Assembly: GCA_958510875.1 (NCBI GenBank)
Contig: OY294070.1
Span: 42,546,306 to 42,610,305 of the forward strand
Reading direction: 5' to 3'
Origin: Endomychus coccineus
Taxonomy: Eukaryota; Arthropoda; Insecta; Coleoptera; Endomychidae
Length of the DNA stretch: 64,000 bases
Positions within the stretch are counted from its first letter, which is position 1; each line of letters opens with the position of its first letter. The notes under the pieces were generated by a model. That model did no database searches, had not been told where the DNA came from, and was given only the letters and a program-made list of their open reading frames with translations. Position numbers and translations under genes: made by a program. This document shows, piece after piece, positions 1-13,600 of this stretch.

Positions 1-840
1 CAACAATAAACAGTAATGACATAATATATATAATTATGTAGAGCATTGAGAATAAGCATAGTATATTCATACATCATTGATGCGGATGGATGGTATTGTG
101 AATGATCCATACTTGTAATTATTGTAATGATTATAGAGTAAGACATTAAGCTATAATGGCGTCGAACTCTAAGTTTAAGTAAAGTGTAAACCTTTTGTAA
201 AGTGATGTGTTTCTATTCCCTATACCCTCACCAGGACCACGGGTCAGTTTAGGGCTAACCGCCCAACTTAAGATCTGATCCCCACAAGTTAATTCTACAT
301 TTCATGTAAACAGTGAATGTACTCATATTTTATAGGTGAAGATTTACTATGCCTAAGGCCGTTTTCGAGTTACAGATTTTAATCGCCTATCCATACCTTT
401 GGCAGTGCTGAAGAATCGAGTTCGCGCAACTAGACACAATGCAGCTCGTGCTCTTGATCGGATTAGGCGAAAGACGGAGTATATCGACCCAAGTCTCTCT
501 GTTCCTTTCGGCTCAATCACTCACTCACCTCTTCTTAACCCTTCGAGCATGTACGCAGCGTACTGACCGACCTCCTAGTATACACATATTTGTCTGCCTA
601 CCTGGAATCTGTCGTGGGGGAATAGCAGACGTACTTCCGATCAGCACCACCACGAAAATATCTATGGAAAAGGAACAGATCGCCCACCTCTCTATAATCT
701 TCTAGATAGATCAATGAATTCGTAAGTGTGACGTCAACAATCAGACGAATACCTGGGTAGAATCCAAGAGCTTCAGCGTATGTTTGGGAGCTGAACAGTA
801 GGTAGTTTAGGGCATGTCGAATTTATGCTTTGTAGATTAT
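1..840. other. Left edge, no recognised gene
   Basis: Short open stretches occur on both strands, for example about 412-565 on + (RHNAARALDRIRRKTEYIDP), but none matches a family I recognise and each ends in stops. The missing C-terminal STAS motif of the SLC26 gene was looked for on the minus strand and not found. Confidence 0.4.
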
Positions 841-1153
841 GAGAAGCAGCTGGGGTGTAAATTAGTTCTTGGCATGGAACAGAACCAAGTTGGACGTCCC
901 ATGAGAGGGTGTTGTCGGTCGTGATACGAGCATAGATATTGTTGGCGAAGATCTAATGTTTTGGCCAGGCTTAGCATTAAGCCAATGGGCACAAGACTCA
1001 AAATTGGTAACAAAAAAATCACCTAATCCACCCCAGTCTTGCCCAATCGAGGATTTTTGGTTACTTCTATCTAGAAAGAGTATGGAGAATGGGAAGCTCA
1101 AAATGAAGAGACTTAGGATCTATAGAAAAATTAGTCTTTTCTTCCGATTCTGA
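840..1153 (+). pseudogene. Tc1/IS630-like transposase relic (C-terminal part)
   Basis: The plus frame around 923-1150 reads DTSIDIVGEDLMFWPGLALS, then NPPQSCPIEDFW. This is the arrangement of the second catalytic Asp region (FWPDLA...) and the NPP..PIE.FW block of a Tc1/IS630-type DDE transposase common in insects. The expected Asp of FWPDLAS reads Gly here, and upstream frames contain stops, so it is dead. No terminal repeats were recognised. Known: the motif order. Inferred: family assignment from short blocks only. Confidence 0.45.
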
Positions 1154-1232
1154 GATTTTTTTGCTCATGATCAGTCTAGATAATTTCATTCGCGTTTCGT
1201 TTCGTGAGGTCTTTGAGAAATCACTTACGAAA

Positions 1233-1634
1233 TTAAACTTGTAATAATGTACTTATCTTAACTCTGTCTCCATTTAGGTGATTTTCACAAAATCTCTCAT
1301 TAAAAATAACCAAATCTACCCATAACCTACCTGGACATCCAGCAATCAATATAGTTATCCCAATTTCTTCACAGTCTTTCTTGAGCGCCCTGAGAATATC
1401 GATGCCGGCGGGATCTATGTAAGTCAGAGCTCCAAAGTCGAGTATCACAAATTTTACGTTCAGATTAATCATTTCGAAAGGCTTGTTGTCCTCTTCTTTA
1501 CTAATCCTATCGCGTATTATCTTGGCTACATCGAAACCCAATCTTTTTTTCAAGGCGTCTGTAAAAGATTGCCTTGCGGAAAAGTTCAACATACCGGAAT
1601 AGTGAAATATTTGAATATTGGGGATTTCTTGAAC
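1233..1634 (-). CDS. SLC26 coding exon 11, STAS domain; 3' end uncertain
   Basis: The acceptor TTATAG at 1640-1635 is followed by [20 protein letters not shown]. The STAS core [20 protein letters not shown] and then [12 protein letters not shown] follow. The expected IFPTIHDAV end of STAS is missing. After GDRVKI the frame reads STLLQV and stops at 1233-1235. Around 1267 the sequence AAG|ATAAGT resembles a donor with its first G changed to A, and GTTAAG two codons earlier is a possible weak donor. A final exon may therefore lie left of the window, or the protein ends in this shortened tail. Confidence 0.85.
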   Translation of the reverse strand, partial: VQEIPNIQIFHYSGMLNFSARQSFTDALKKRLGFDVAKIIRDRISKEEDNKPFEMINLNVKFVILDFGALTYIDPAGIDILRALKKDCEEIGITILIAGCPGRLWVDLVIFNERFCENHLNGDRVKISTLLQV

Positions 1635-4600
1635 CTATAACGATAAAATTATAAAGTATTCATATAATCGTTAAGTCTAATTTTATATCGATTTTGTATT
1701 TGAAAATGCAAGCACATGAAAAACTAATCTGACCATGCTCACAGAGCTGTGTTTCGCTTTTGCTTATTAACTTACTCTTTATTTCACAAGATTATTTAAT
1801 ACAGTGGAGCCGTTTACATGCTAAATTCATAACGAATAAAATTAATTATGTTTGTTATAGGCAAACATAATAGCCATTACTTTGTGATAATTTATCATAT
1901 TAGTATAATAAAATAAAACACGTTTACTTTGTTTTTTATCACATATATTATAGAAACCAATCGTGACTATAGTTTCTACAGTAGTGTGTCATCTTCAAAA
2001 CGATACTAATGTATGAACATATGAATAATCTTGGCTATTTATGGAACAATATAAGACACAGTACATTGTTAGAATAGTATAATTGAAATTGGATAATGAG
2101 GTAGAGCTAATATTGTGATAAAAAAAATTTAATGCGGAGATATACTAGGAAGGCACAAGAGGATTATGGGAAATTTTACGTTATCAACACATCAAACGGA
2201 ATGCTGTAGTAGACGTCTAATTGATCGTTTAAAATTTTATTGTCATTATTTTTAATAGGTACCTTTGAAAATTTCTAGTGCGTGAATTTAAAACCACTAC
2301 TCTGGTTATGTAAAATTTTAACTTTTAACTTTTTAACTTTTGAGGTTTGAAGCCAACTTTTAGGTTCTGTTTCGATAAAATGTCTGCAATTCTTGCACTG
2401 AGGGAAACGTATTTTGATGAAAAATAGATTTTTTCGTAAAAGGATAGATACTCGAGTAAGTTAATTTCAGCTTTTTTCTGTCAATTAATTTGAGGTTGAA
2501 AGCCATTGTTAATCGCTATAACCTTGATTATATGCAATTCTTCATTCAGGTTTTCAGGAGAAAGAGGAAGTTAAAAGGCTCTATGTATCATTGAGTTGAA
2601 GGTAAGGTCTAGGAAATTCATTTTGTTATCTTTCTGTTTCCAACTTAATGTTAATGATGGATATTATTAATGAAGGATAAGAAAACCTTTGAAGGATGCA
2701 ACATCAGCTTCAAACCTCAAAATAAATAGTCCTATTTTTTGTTCAATGCTAAAGATAAAACAAATAAGTCTAGTCGTAATATAGAAATTAGATATAAGGA
2801 ACATTATTTTTTAGACTCAAAACAGATTCATCTTCCTTCAATCAAATTTTAGAAACAGTGCACACTTTTCCAAATTTAGATGAAGTAAAAATTTTACATA
2901 ACCAGAGTAGAGGTTTTAAATTGAACACACTAGAATTAATAAAAATTTTCAAAGGTATTAAAATAATGACAATAACATTTTAAACGATCAATTAGATTCT
3001 GTTTGATGTCTTGATAACCTAAAATTTCCCATAATCCTCTTGTGCCGTACTAGTATACCTCCGCATTAAAATTTCCTTATCATAATATTAACTCTACCTC
3101 AATATCAAATTTGAATTATACTATTCTAGCAATCTATTTCCCCAACCAGAACACCAATTGTTACCAGTGTCTTATATTGTATTATAAATAGTTGAGTAAT
3201 ATAAAGATTATTCATATTTTCATACATTACTAACGTTTGAAGATGACACGCTAGTTACTTCAGGCAATAAGCCGGGAAAAAGGCCATAATAAAAAAAAAT
3301 ATGGTAAGCTAGAATTTCAATTTTTTTTTTGCATTTTGTTCCTAATACCCCATAGATCATTCATGATTATCAAGACCGCGGGGGTCGACTTTTCTATTCC
3401 GCCAAAACGGGCTTTCAACCCCTCAGAGGAGCATTCTTATAAAACCATCCAAAAGTTTAGAAAATTAATGAATTAAGAGCCGAAAATGACCCCTAGTATG
3501 TTTTTTGGATTCGCTGATCACGATTAGGCAGTTAGTTTTCTCGGAAAACTCCCTTCAGATGGGAAATTTGGAAAATTTATATATAATACACAGTTTATAA
3601 TTTTGATGCAAAAATGGCCTCTAGTAAGTTTGTTGGGTCGCTGATCACGCTTCCGCTGTTATTTTTTCCAAAAAACTTTCTCCAGATGAATAATTCGGAA
3701 AATTTGAGATTTTCCTGAGACGGTTATGAATAATAAAGTATAATTTTTTTGCAAAAATGACCTCTAGTAGGTTTTTCGGGTCGCTGATCACGATTCCGCT
3801 GATATTTTTCCCAAAAAACTCTCTCCAGATGGGAAATCCGGAAAATTTGAGATTTTCCTGAGACGGTTATGAATAATGAAGTATAGTTCTATTGCAAAAA
3901 TGACTAGAGGCAGTTTTTGCAACAAAATTATACTTCATTATTCATAACCGTCTCAGGAAAACTCAAATTTCCCGAATTTTTCCTATAGAAAGAGTTTTTG
4001 GGGAAAAATAACAGCGGAATCGTGATCAGCGACCCAAAAAATCTGCTAGAGTTCATTTTTGCAACAAAATTATACTTTATTATTCATAACCGTCTCAGAA
4101 AAATCTCAAATTTTCCGAATTTTCCATCTGGAGAGTTTTTTGGGAAAAATAACAGAGGAATCGTGATCAGCGACCCAAAAAACTTACTAGAGGTCATTTT
4201 TGCAACAAAATTATACATTATATATCATATATAAATGTTTCAAATTTCCCATCTGGAGGGAGTTTTCCGAGAAAACTAACTGCGGAATCGTGATCAGCGA
4301 CCCAAGAAACATACTGGGGTCATTTTCGGCTCTTAATTCATTAATTTTCTAAACTTTTGGATTGTTTTTATAAGAATGCTCCTTTGAGGGGTTGAAACCC
4401 CGTTTTGGAGGGGTAGAAAGGTCGACCCCCCGCGGTTGACAGTCATGAATGATCTATGGGATATTAGGAACAAAATGCAAAAAAAAATTCGAAATTCTGG
4501 CTTACTATATATATTTTTTTAATTTTCCGGTTCGTTGCCAGGACTAAGTGCCGAAACTATAGTCACGATTAGTTTCGTTAATATATGTGATAAAAAAAAG

Positions 4601-7600
4601 TAAAAGTGTTCTATTTTATTATATCAATTGTATTGTATTGCTGAATTCACATTTTATCATTCGATTTTAAATAAATTTTCAATACACACCGAAACATTAG
4701 AATTATTCAAAGATAAATAGAACTTACCGCTTTGTGCCTATCTAAATCCAGGTACAAATCTGTGTTAGGAACGACTCCTAATAAACACGTATAAGGTCTA
4801 CAACCTTTCACCAAAATACCCAAAATGGTCACAGCCACTCCTGCCGCCAGACCTATCCCTATATCCAGGAGTAATGTGATCGTGAAAGTGACCATCCATA
4901 CGATGCCGTCCAATTTATTTAACGTCCAATATACCCTCACCATCTTAAACTGCATCACGGCAGGCCATATGGCCATTATAATGAGGGTGCCCAAACAACA
5001 CTGAAAGAAGAAAGTGCAAAAAAACATAAGCTTGAGCACCGCTGTATGTGACAGTTCCAAATTCAAGTTTAACAGTTCAATCATTATGAAGAATACTAAG
5101 TAATCATAACTACTAGTCTAAGAAGAAGTCTGATGAGTGTCTCAGGTTGATCACGATATGTATTCATCTTTCTCTCTCTTGCGAATTTTTAAAGTTATTT
5201 CAATTTTACAAAAATTAGTTTTTTTAGTTAACAAAATCTTTAAGATGAAAATAACAAAATTTTAATAATAACTAAGTTTGATATATTTATTATTGAATCA
5301 TTAAGACTATTTAAATCGTTTAATTGATTATTTTATTAATTTTATTAATGAAAATTATTTATTCTATATTTATATTATATTATTTATTAATAATAACCGA
5401 GTTTCATATTCATTAGATATAAATTAAACAAAAATATTATTTAAATAGTATAACTAATTATTTTATTAATGAAAATGTATGTTTATTTTCTTTTCTAATT
5501 AGAATAAAGTTTTATTCTATATTTATATTATACTGTATTTTTACTTAATTTACATGTAAATTTGTATATGAGTTAATTGAAATTTAAAAACTAAAGTAAA
5601 GATTTTAGGATGAAAATTAAAAAAATAGGCTCTGGACAGTTTGTTAATTTGTTTATTTATTTATTAATCATATAATTAAGTTTTCATTAATAAATATGAA
5701 TTATAGTTCAATTTATAAGTTTATTAATTTTATTAATTATGTATATTTTTCATAGAATTGGAATGAAGTTTTATTTCATTATAGCTTTTATACTATACTT
5801 TTATTTGATTTCATGTATATTTTTGTTCGTTAATTAACATTAAAAAACTTTATTATCAAAATCACTGTATTTATTTAACTTTAAAAATTAAATAAAATTA
5901 GATTTATTAAAATAAAAAATATGAACTATATTTGTGCCAGCAGTTGCGGTTAAACAAATAATGCAATAAACTATTTTCTCATAAAATTAATACAATGAAG
6001 TTTAAAGAACTTTTAATTAAATCAGGTTTAGATACCCTATTATTTTAGTGAAATTATATATTAAATCGAAATTAGTGTTGGTTAAGTTTTTAAAAATTAA
6101 AGATTTTGACGATATTTTAGTCTTTTCATAGGAATTTGTCCTATAATTGATAATCCACGATTATAAGAAAGAAGAGATGGGTTACAATATTGTAAATATA
6201 TATTTTATATGTGAATTAATTAATTTATGATTATTATGAAAATGGATTTGAAAATAATTAATTCTATATTATTAAGAAACGCTTTGGAAAGTTCGTAATT
6301 TTTTTATTCATTTACTAATCCTAATTAAGTTTCAAATTTTCATTATTAAATATAAATTATTTATCAATATTATTTGAACAGTTTAAATTACTTTATATTA
6401 ATTTTATCAATGAAAATTTATGTCTATTTTTCTATCTAATTAAAACAAAGTTTTATTTTATTCTAGCTTCTATATTGAAAACGTAAACATCGCTCTGGTC
6501 GTTAAGGATTTTATTTTCGAGATTCATCACTCCCTTGTAATTAATTGATTCTAAAATGTTCAATCAATTTTAATCCTGTATCTGGTTATGTAAAATTTTA
6601 ATATTTCCCGAAGGTGGAAAAGTAAGTCCTGTATCTAAGCAAACTGTGGCCAGTAGCTTTATATAAACTATTACCTATTTATAACTTGGGCAAGTCACTT
6701 ATAAACTCCGGGTTTCCTGGACTTCTCAGTTTTATCTATAGCATTGAAAAAAATATGTGAAAGGTTATATTGGGGCTTTTTTAAAGGAACATCCCGAGAA
6801 CTGATATCATTTTTAAATTATATCAATAACACCAATCAATATATCAAATTCACATTGAAAACAGGAAAAGATACTAGTATTTACTATTTAGAGTTAACTT
6901 TAACACACCACAGGGTAACCATTACTTTCAAAGTCTATAGAAAAACCACTTTCACACATCCAACTATTTCAAATTCCTGTTTAATATTCATAAATTATCT
7001 GCATGAAATTCAATGATACATCGAGGTTTCTCACTCCCTCTTTCTAAAAAAACAACTAAATGAAGAGTTGAAACACTATTTGAACAACTGCTCTCGGTAA
7101 CGGTTTTGACGTAAATAAGCTAAATTAATAACCCACAAACAGAAGAAGTTGACATATTCATCTGTCTATTAAGAAAAACCTAAATATATTACCTAGACAT
7201 ATTTTGGCCCATAAAATGGGGAATATTTCATATCATTATAAATTTAAGAGTTATTTGTGAATAACACTATAACCATTCACATATTTTGTTCAATACTAAA
7301 GACGAAACTGAAAAGTATTCCAGAATGTAATAGTTTTTAATTACACTGACTTGTGGCACATATGAATTAGTGTAAATTGTGAATTTTTTTTTACATACCT
7401 ATATCATGAAAACTCCAAAATTGAAAATACACATAATATTATTTTGCGTCATCTTATTGAAAAATAAATTGGTATTAACGATTTTGAATCAAAAATTCAG
7501 ATAGTCTTCTCATAATCTTCAAAATGGATATTTTGTAAATATTTTGAGGATTGTGAGGAGATAACCTCTATCAAATTATTGGAAAACATTTACTTACCTT

Positions 7601-10600
7601 GGGTAACGACTCAAAGAGAGGTCCAAGCCACAGTAATACAAATAGAATTAGAATAGATGAAACCAAAGATGCCATCTGCGTACAGCCACCAACCGCTTCT
7701 TGAATTATCGACCTACTTACTGACGCACAAGTGGGCATACAGTGAAAGAAAGAGCCAACGGTATTGCTGATACCCTGAAAAATGATTGAGCTATTTTGGA
7801 ATTTCTTATTATAATATAAAAGATTGGAATTGAAAGTTTGAAAATGAAAAAAAAACGCTATCTACACAGTCCGATTCATTGATTAATTTTTCTAGGAATA
7901 ATAATTGTAAACGAAGAATTATTAGTTCTATCATTAGAAAACTATTAATAATTAAATTGTCCGGCACAGTACAGAGAAAGTAGAATAATAAGGATAATCT
8001 AGTGAGTATACAAATAATATGTTATTAACCAATATAAATAAAATAGGAAAAAACTTTGAAACTATTTTAACAATGCGGACGAAGTGAAGTGTCTTTAATA
8101 AAATATAATTTATATCTAGAGGATATCATAGCGTATTTTACATACAGGATGTCCTCGAACTGTGTGGCTAAAATAAAACCGAAGATTCTTTGATTCGAAA
8201 AAAATTTGATGAGCCTTTTCACTTTTGCCTCAAGTGTCTTGTTTAGCCGGTAGAGGGCTTCAAAGTTGCAAAAATAATTTTGTTTTTTCGGTATAACTTG
8301 AGAACGTGATGGAGGACTTTTACAATATTTGGCAGGTGAGTTACTGTCAATAATAGCAGTTTTTGAGAGCGGAGCATAGAGCCTTAGAGATCATAAAAAT
8401 GGCTTAAACTTGAGGATGTAACGGGAAAAGTGTCCAGAACTTTTTTGTGGTCAATGTAATTCACTCTATATTTTTTATGTAGATAGCTTATCTAATTTGA
8501 AAACTTTTCTTACTCTTAGAAAATTTTTATAAAATCAACGGATTAGCTTGAAAAAAATAATTTTCGAGTCTCTGCAATTTTGGCTTACTAATTTTACTTG
8601 ATTAAAATACCTTAGTTGCCTTTGCTTTTCTAATGTCATTTTGGCATTTGGAGAATTTGTTCTCAAAACTGTCAGTTTTTACTTTGCTTTCCGTAAAAAT
8701 TTTATAAAATTATGGCTCAAAATTTCACTAACACTGAAATGGTTAATATCTCGGTAAAATACGAATAATAAAAACAATAGAAATGGGGAAACGATGTGAT
8801 TATTTCGGAAAAACAAATGCTAAATTAAAAGAAACAACAAAACTTTTTGGGATATCGCTAAGCCATCATTGTTCGAAATGTTGTTGTATTTTCCTGAATA
8901 CACAAATTAATTCGTTTCAAGAAATTGGATTCAACTCTGGCTAGTACTTCAGGATCATTCTTCAATAAATCCGCTTCATGATTAATTCGTTGCAACAATT
9001 CCTCTCGTGTGTTTACTGGAGCTGCATAAACTTTCGACTTCAAAGCGCCCCATAGAAAGAAGTCGCAGGGCGTCAAATCAGGGGAGCGGGCCGGCCAGTT
9101 CACTGGTGCATCGGGTCCTCTACCTATCCAGCGATCTGGATATTCCCCATTCAAATGTCGCCTCACAGCTAATGTGAAATGAGGAGGTGCACCATCATGG
9201 ATAAACCAGGCCACGACGAATGTGTAAGGGCAAGTCTTCCAACAGTTCAAGTAGCCTTTGTTTCAAAAAGTTCAAGTAGTTCTCCCCGTTCAATCGATCT
9301 GGTATAACGGTAGGGCCAATAATAAAGTTATCCACTATTCCAACCCAAACATTTATTTTAGTTTGATTCTGAAAATATGTAACTTCCGTTTCATCAGCAT
9401 AGAAATGTTCATTATGGAGGTTAATAAGACCACATCTCGTGAAAGTATCTTCGTCCGTGAACAGAATTCTTCTACAAAAATTGGGGTTTGCGTTTTGTCT
9501 TTGGACAATAAGCCGACAGAAATCTAGCCGATGACCTGGATCCATGGGCAATAAGTCTTGAACTGTTTTAATATGATAGGGATACAACAGTTCTTCTTTC
9601 AGTACATTATGAACTAATGATTTTGAGGCTCCAATACGAAGTCCCAAACGTAGTGTGCTTATCCCAGGTTCATTTTCAACCGCTTCCAGTATCGCTTCTT
9701 CGAGCTCTAACGTCCTTCTTGTCCGTCTGCGTCCAGTTTCTCTGCGATTTGCTTCAAATTTGCCAGTTTCGCGAAGGTTTGCCGATTTGGAATTCTGCGA
9801 TGCGGATATCTTTCCCTTCTCCGGCCATTGCAACGACAAAGTCCATAAATCAATAACATATCAACCATTTCAGTGTTAGTGAAATTTTGAGCCATAATTT
9901 TATAAAATTTTTACGGAAAGCAAAGTAAAAACTGACAGTTTTGAGAATAAATTCTCCAAATGCCAAAATGACATTAGAAAAGCGAAGGCAACTAACGTAT
10001 TTTAATCAAGTAAAATTAGTAAGCCAAAATTGCAGAGACTCGAAAATTATTTTTTTCAAGCTAATCCGTTGATTTTATCGAAATTTTTTAAGAGTAAAAA
10101 AAGTTTTCAAATCAGATAAGCTATCTACATAAAAAATATAGAGTGAATTACATTGACCACAAAACAGTTCTGGACACTTTTCCCTTGCATCCTCAAGTTT
10201 GAGCCATTTCTATGGTCTCTAAGGCTCTATGCACCGCTCTCAAAAACGGCTACTATTGACAGTAACTCACCTGCCAAATATTGTGAAAGTCCTCCATCAA
10301 GTTCTCAAGTTATACCGAAAAAACAAAATTATTTTTGAAACTTTGAAGCCCTCTACCGGTTAAACAAGACACTTGAGGCAAAAGTAAAAAGGCTCATCAA
10401 ATTTTTTTCGAATCAAAGAATCTTCGGTTTTATTTTAGCCACGCAGTTCGAGGACATCCTGTATTATTAACCAATATAAATAAAATAGGAAAAAACTTTG
10501 AAACTATTTTAACAATGCGGACGAAGTGAAGTGTCTTTAATAAAATATAATTTATATCTAGACGATATCATAGCGTATTTTACATATATATATGTGAACT

Positions 10601-13600
10601 AAAAATTCATCCAGAAAATGTGAATCTACATTTGGAAACGTAAAGCTGCTAATAATTAATTTTCAAGATGGACTTCAACAAATCGCGAAAATAGTTGTTA
10701 ATGTTTTTCGATTCCAATTTTGGATGAATGAGTATAAAGTTCATCATTACGCTTGGGTATATTATATGCATGATAATATGGTAGAGTGATTGCCAATATA
10801 TGCACGAAATATGCCGTAATCCAGCGATATAGGCATGCACTAATAGACTAATATATGCTATAAGAATAATAATAATGAACTGAAGAAAATAACTGATGTG
10901 TTTAATAAAACCTCATTATTTTGCAATATGAAATTTTTCTTATGAAACTAATTCGATTAAATACAAAACAATGTAGATAAATTTAATTATTTCTTTTTAA
11001 CTTAAGTCTTATGATATACAGGGTGGGTGTTCCTTCTCAGACGAGCCACCCCGTATATTTCTTATCCCATAGTGAGTGGAAAAATCTCCCGAAATACGTC
11101 GAATGATTTTGTTTGGGGGACATCTTTTGACGTATATTTGAAGCTTGAACGAACAACCCCCTAATAGGGGGCGCTTCAACCCCTCAAAATTGAATAGGGG
11201 AGAGGGGTTGAGTGATACGTCATTTGAAAGGGCTTGGAAGCTTCTTTACAACGGTGTATGAAAAACGTAAATTTGATGAACCGTCTTCGCCAAAAATTTA
11301 TTTTGTTGCTCGAATGCGCCACCTTGAATATTTTGGTTATTTGTACAATGTACAGGCTCATTTTTATTAAGCCATTTTACAAACTTAAACAATCTTCAAA
11401 AAATCACATTCGTAAAAAAAATGAATTGTGTTGTCATGCTTACAATGAAAAAAATTAAATCTGCGTGTTCAAATCAAATGTTCAAATTGTTTAAAATTTC
11501 AAAAAATATGGTGTACACATTGCAAGAACGTGTTGAGCTGGTTAGCCTTCATTACCAAAATCAAAATTATGCTCGAGCGGCTGCAAGGATATTTAACGAA
11601 AACCATCCTGAACGTAGCGTTCGCCATGAGTACGTAATGGAATTGATTTCAAAATTTGTGGAGACGGGTTCAGTAATGGATAAAAAAAAGGGCACCTATT
11701 GGAATTGTAAATGATGAAGGAGCAGCTGTGGAGGTATTGGGACATGTCCAACTTATGCCGAACACGCAATCTGTACGACAACTTTCTGCAGCTGAACAAC
11801 AATTGTATTTCCAACAAGACGGAGCTCCTCCTCACTACGCCGCACCAGTTCGCCAATACCTCAATTTGCAATACCCCGGTTGTTGGATTGGAAGAAGAGG
11901 TCCTATGGAGTGGCCTGCCCGATCTCCTGACCTGAACCCTCTGAACTTATTCTTGTGGGGACATCTTAAGTCCAAGATTTTTGTGACTCAGCCTGAAAAT
12001 TTGGACGAACTACGCAAACGAATTGTAAATGAGTGTCGTCAAATAACTCCAATTATGCTGAACCATGTTAGAGACGGTTTTCAGTCAAGATTGTATTATT
12101 GTATGGAAGTCAATGGAGGACAATTTGAACATTTGATTTAAACACGCAGATTTAATTTTTTTCATTGTAAGCATGACAACACAATTCAATTTTTTTACGA
12201 ATGTGATTTTTTGATGATTGTTTAAGTTTGTTAAAAAGGCTTAATAAAAATGAGCTTGTACATTGTACAAATAATCAAAATATTCAAGGTGGCGCATTCT
12301 AGCAACAAAATTAATTTTTGACGAAAACGGTTCATCAAATTTACGTTTTTCATACATCGTTGTAAAGATGCTTCCAAGACCTTTCAAATGACGTATCACT
12401 CAACCCCTCTCCCCTATTCAATTTTGAGGGGTTGAAGCGCCCCCTATTAGGGGGTTGCTCGTTCAAGCCTCAAATATACGTCAAAAGATGTCCCCAAACA
12501 AAATCATTCGACGTGTTTCAGGAGATTTTTCCACTCACTATGGGATAAGAAATATACGGGGTGGCTCGTCTGAGATGGAACATCCTGTATACACTTTTTG
12601 CGGAACCTGTAGCCAATTTTATTCTATACATCGTGAGAATATTAGACCTTCATTTATTGCCTTTCATTATTAATTATGAACTCTCATTGGGGAAACCAAT
12701 ATAATCTAAATTCAAGTTTGTCTATATCGAAACAAACTTATTAGTACAGTCGCTAGAGGAACGAAATCCAGTGCATATCGCTTGAAAAATGAAGGTGGAA
12801 ATTTTGTATGTTTCTATTTGTATTTTGATGCGCTGAAAACGGGAAAAATTATCAAAAAATTCCTACAAGTTAGCTTCGAAAGTTACGGCCTTTTTTGGCG
12901 CGAAATAAGACGATTTTCATGTTTTTTGCGTTTAAAAAGAAAACGGTGGCCCAAATGGAAAAACATGTCGGGAGACAAATTGTACAAAAAGTGAAAACGC
13001 ATCGTTTGAGCCGGAATATAAGTCATTTTGAGGTTATGATCTTGAGATATGAGCATAATAGTATTTTTTTGGGGGAAAACAAATGTTTTTTTTCTCATTC
13101 GAATATTGACCAAAAAAATATTCTATTCAAATAGAGAAATGGTATTTTTCATATACTTTCTACAGTGTTTTGTTTTTTTTTATCTTCCATTTTGGCTTCA
13201 CAATCGGCCATTTCCAAAAATCCCTAAAACTGAGATTGCCAGCCAAAAAATGGACTTATTGACAAAAAAAAAATCCTCAAGTAGATTTCAACAAATGTGA
13301 TACAAAACATCCTTCAATACTGTTTTTGGGGCTCAAAAAAAAATGTAGGACAACTTTGAAAATTTCGGACCTCAGAAAATGTGCAAATTTTTTAGGTTAG
13401 AAATTTTTAAGGATGATAAAATTTTAGGTTCTAATATAGTATTTCACGACGAGTATTCTACGCTTTTCTAGGTTAAGTAGAAGTTGAGATATTGAGATAA
13501 ATGTGTTTGGGCCTCCCCAGAACCCAATTTTGGGCCTATCGAGAAAATTCGGAAATCGAAAGACTTCATCATTTTGCATATAATATCCAAAATTCAAGCA

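Noticed and set aside
439..705. 88-codon plus-strand open frame
   Set aside because: No family recognised, no splice-site context, and other frames of the same stretch look equally plausible.
5934..6190. Functional rRNA gene
   Set aside because: Only the conserved 12S blocks survive, flanks are diverged and duplicated, and it lies inside a nuclear intron.
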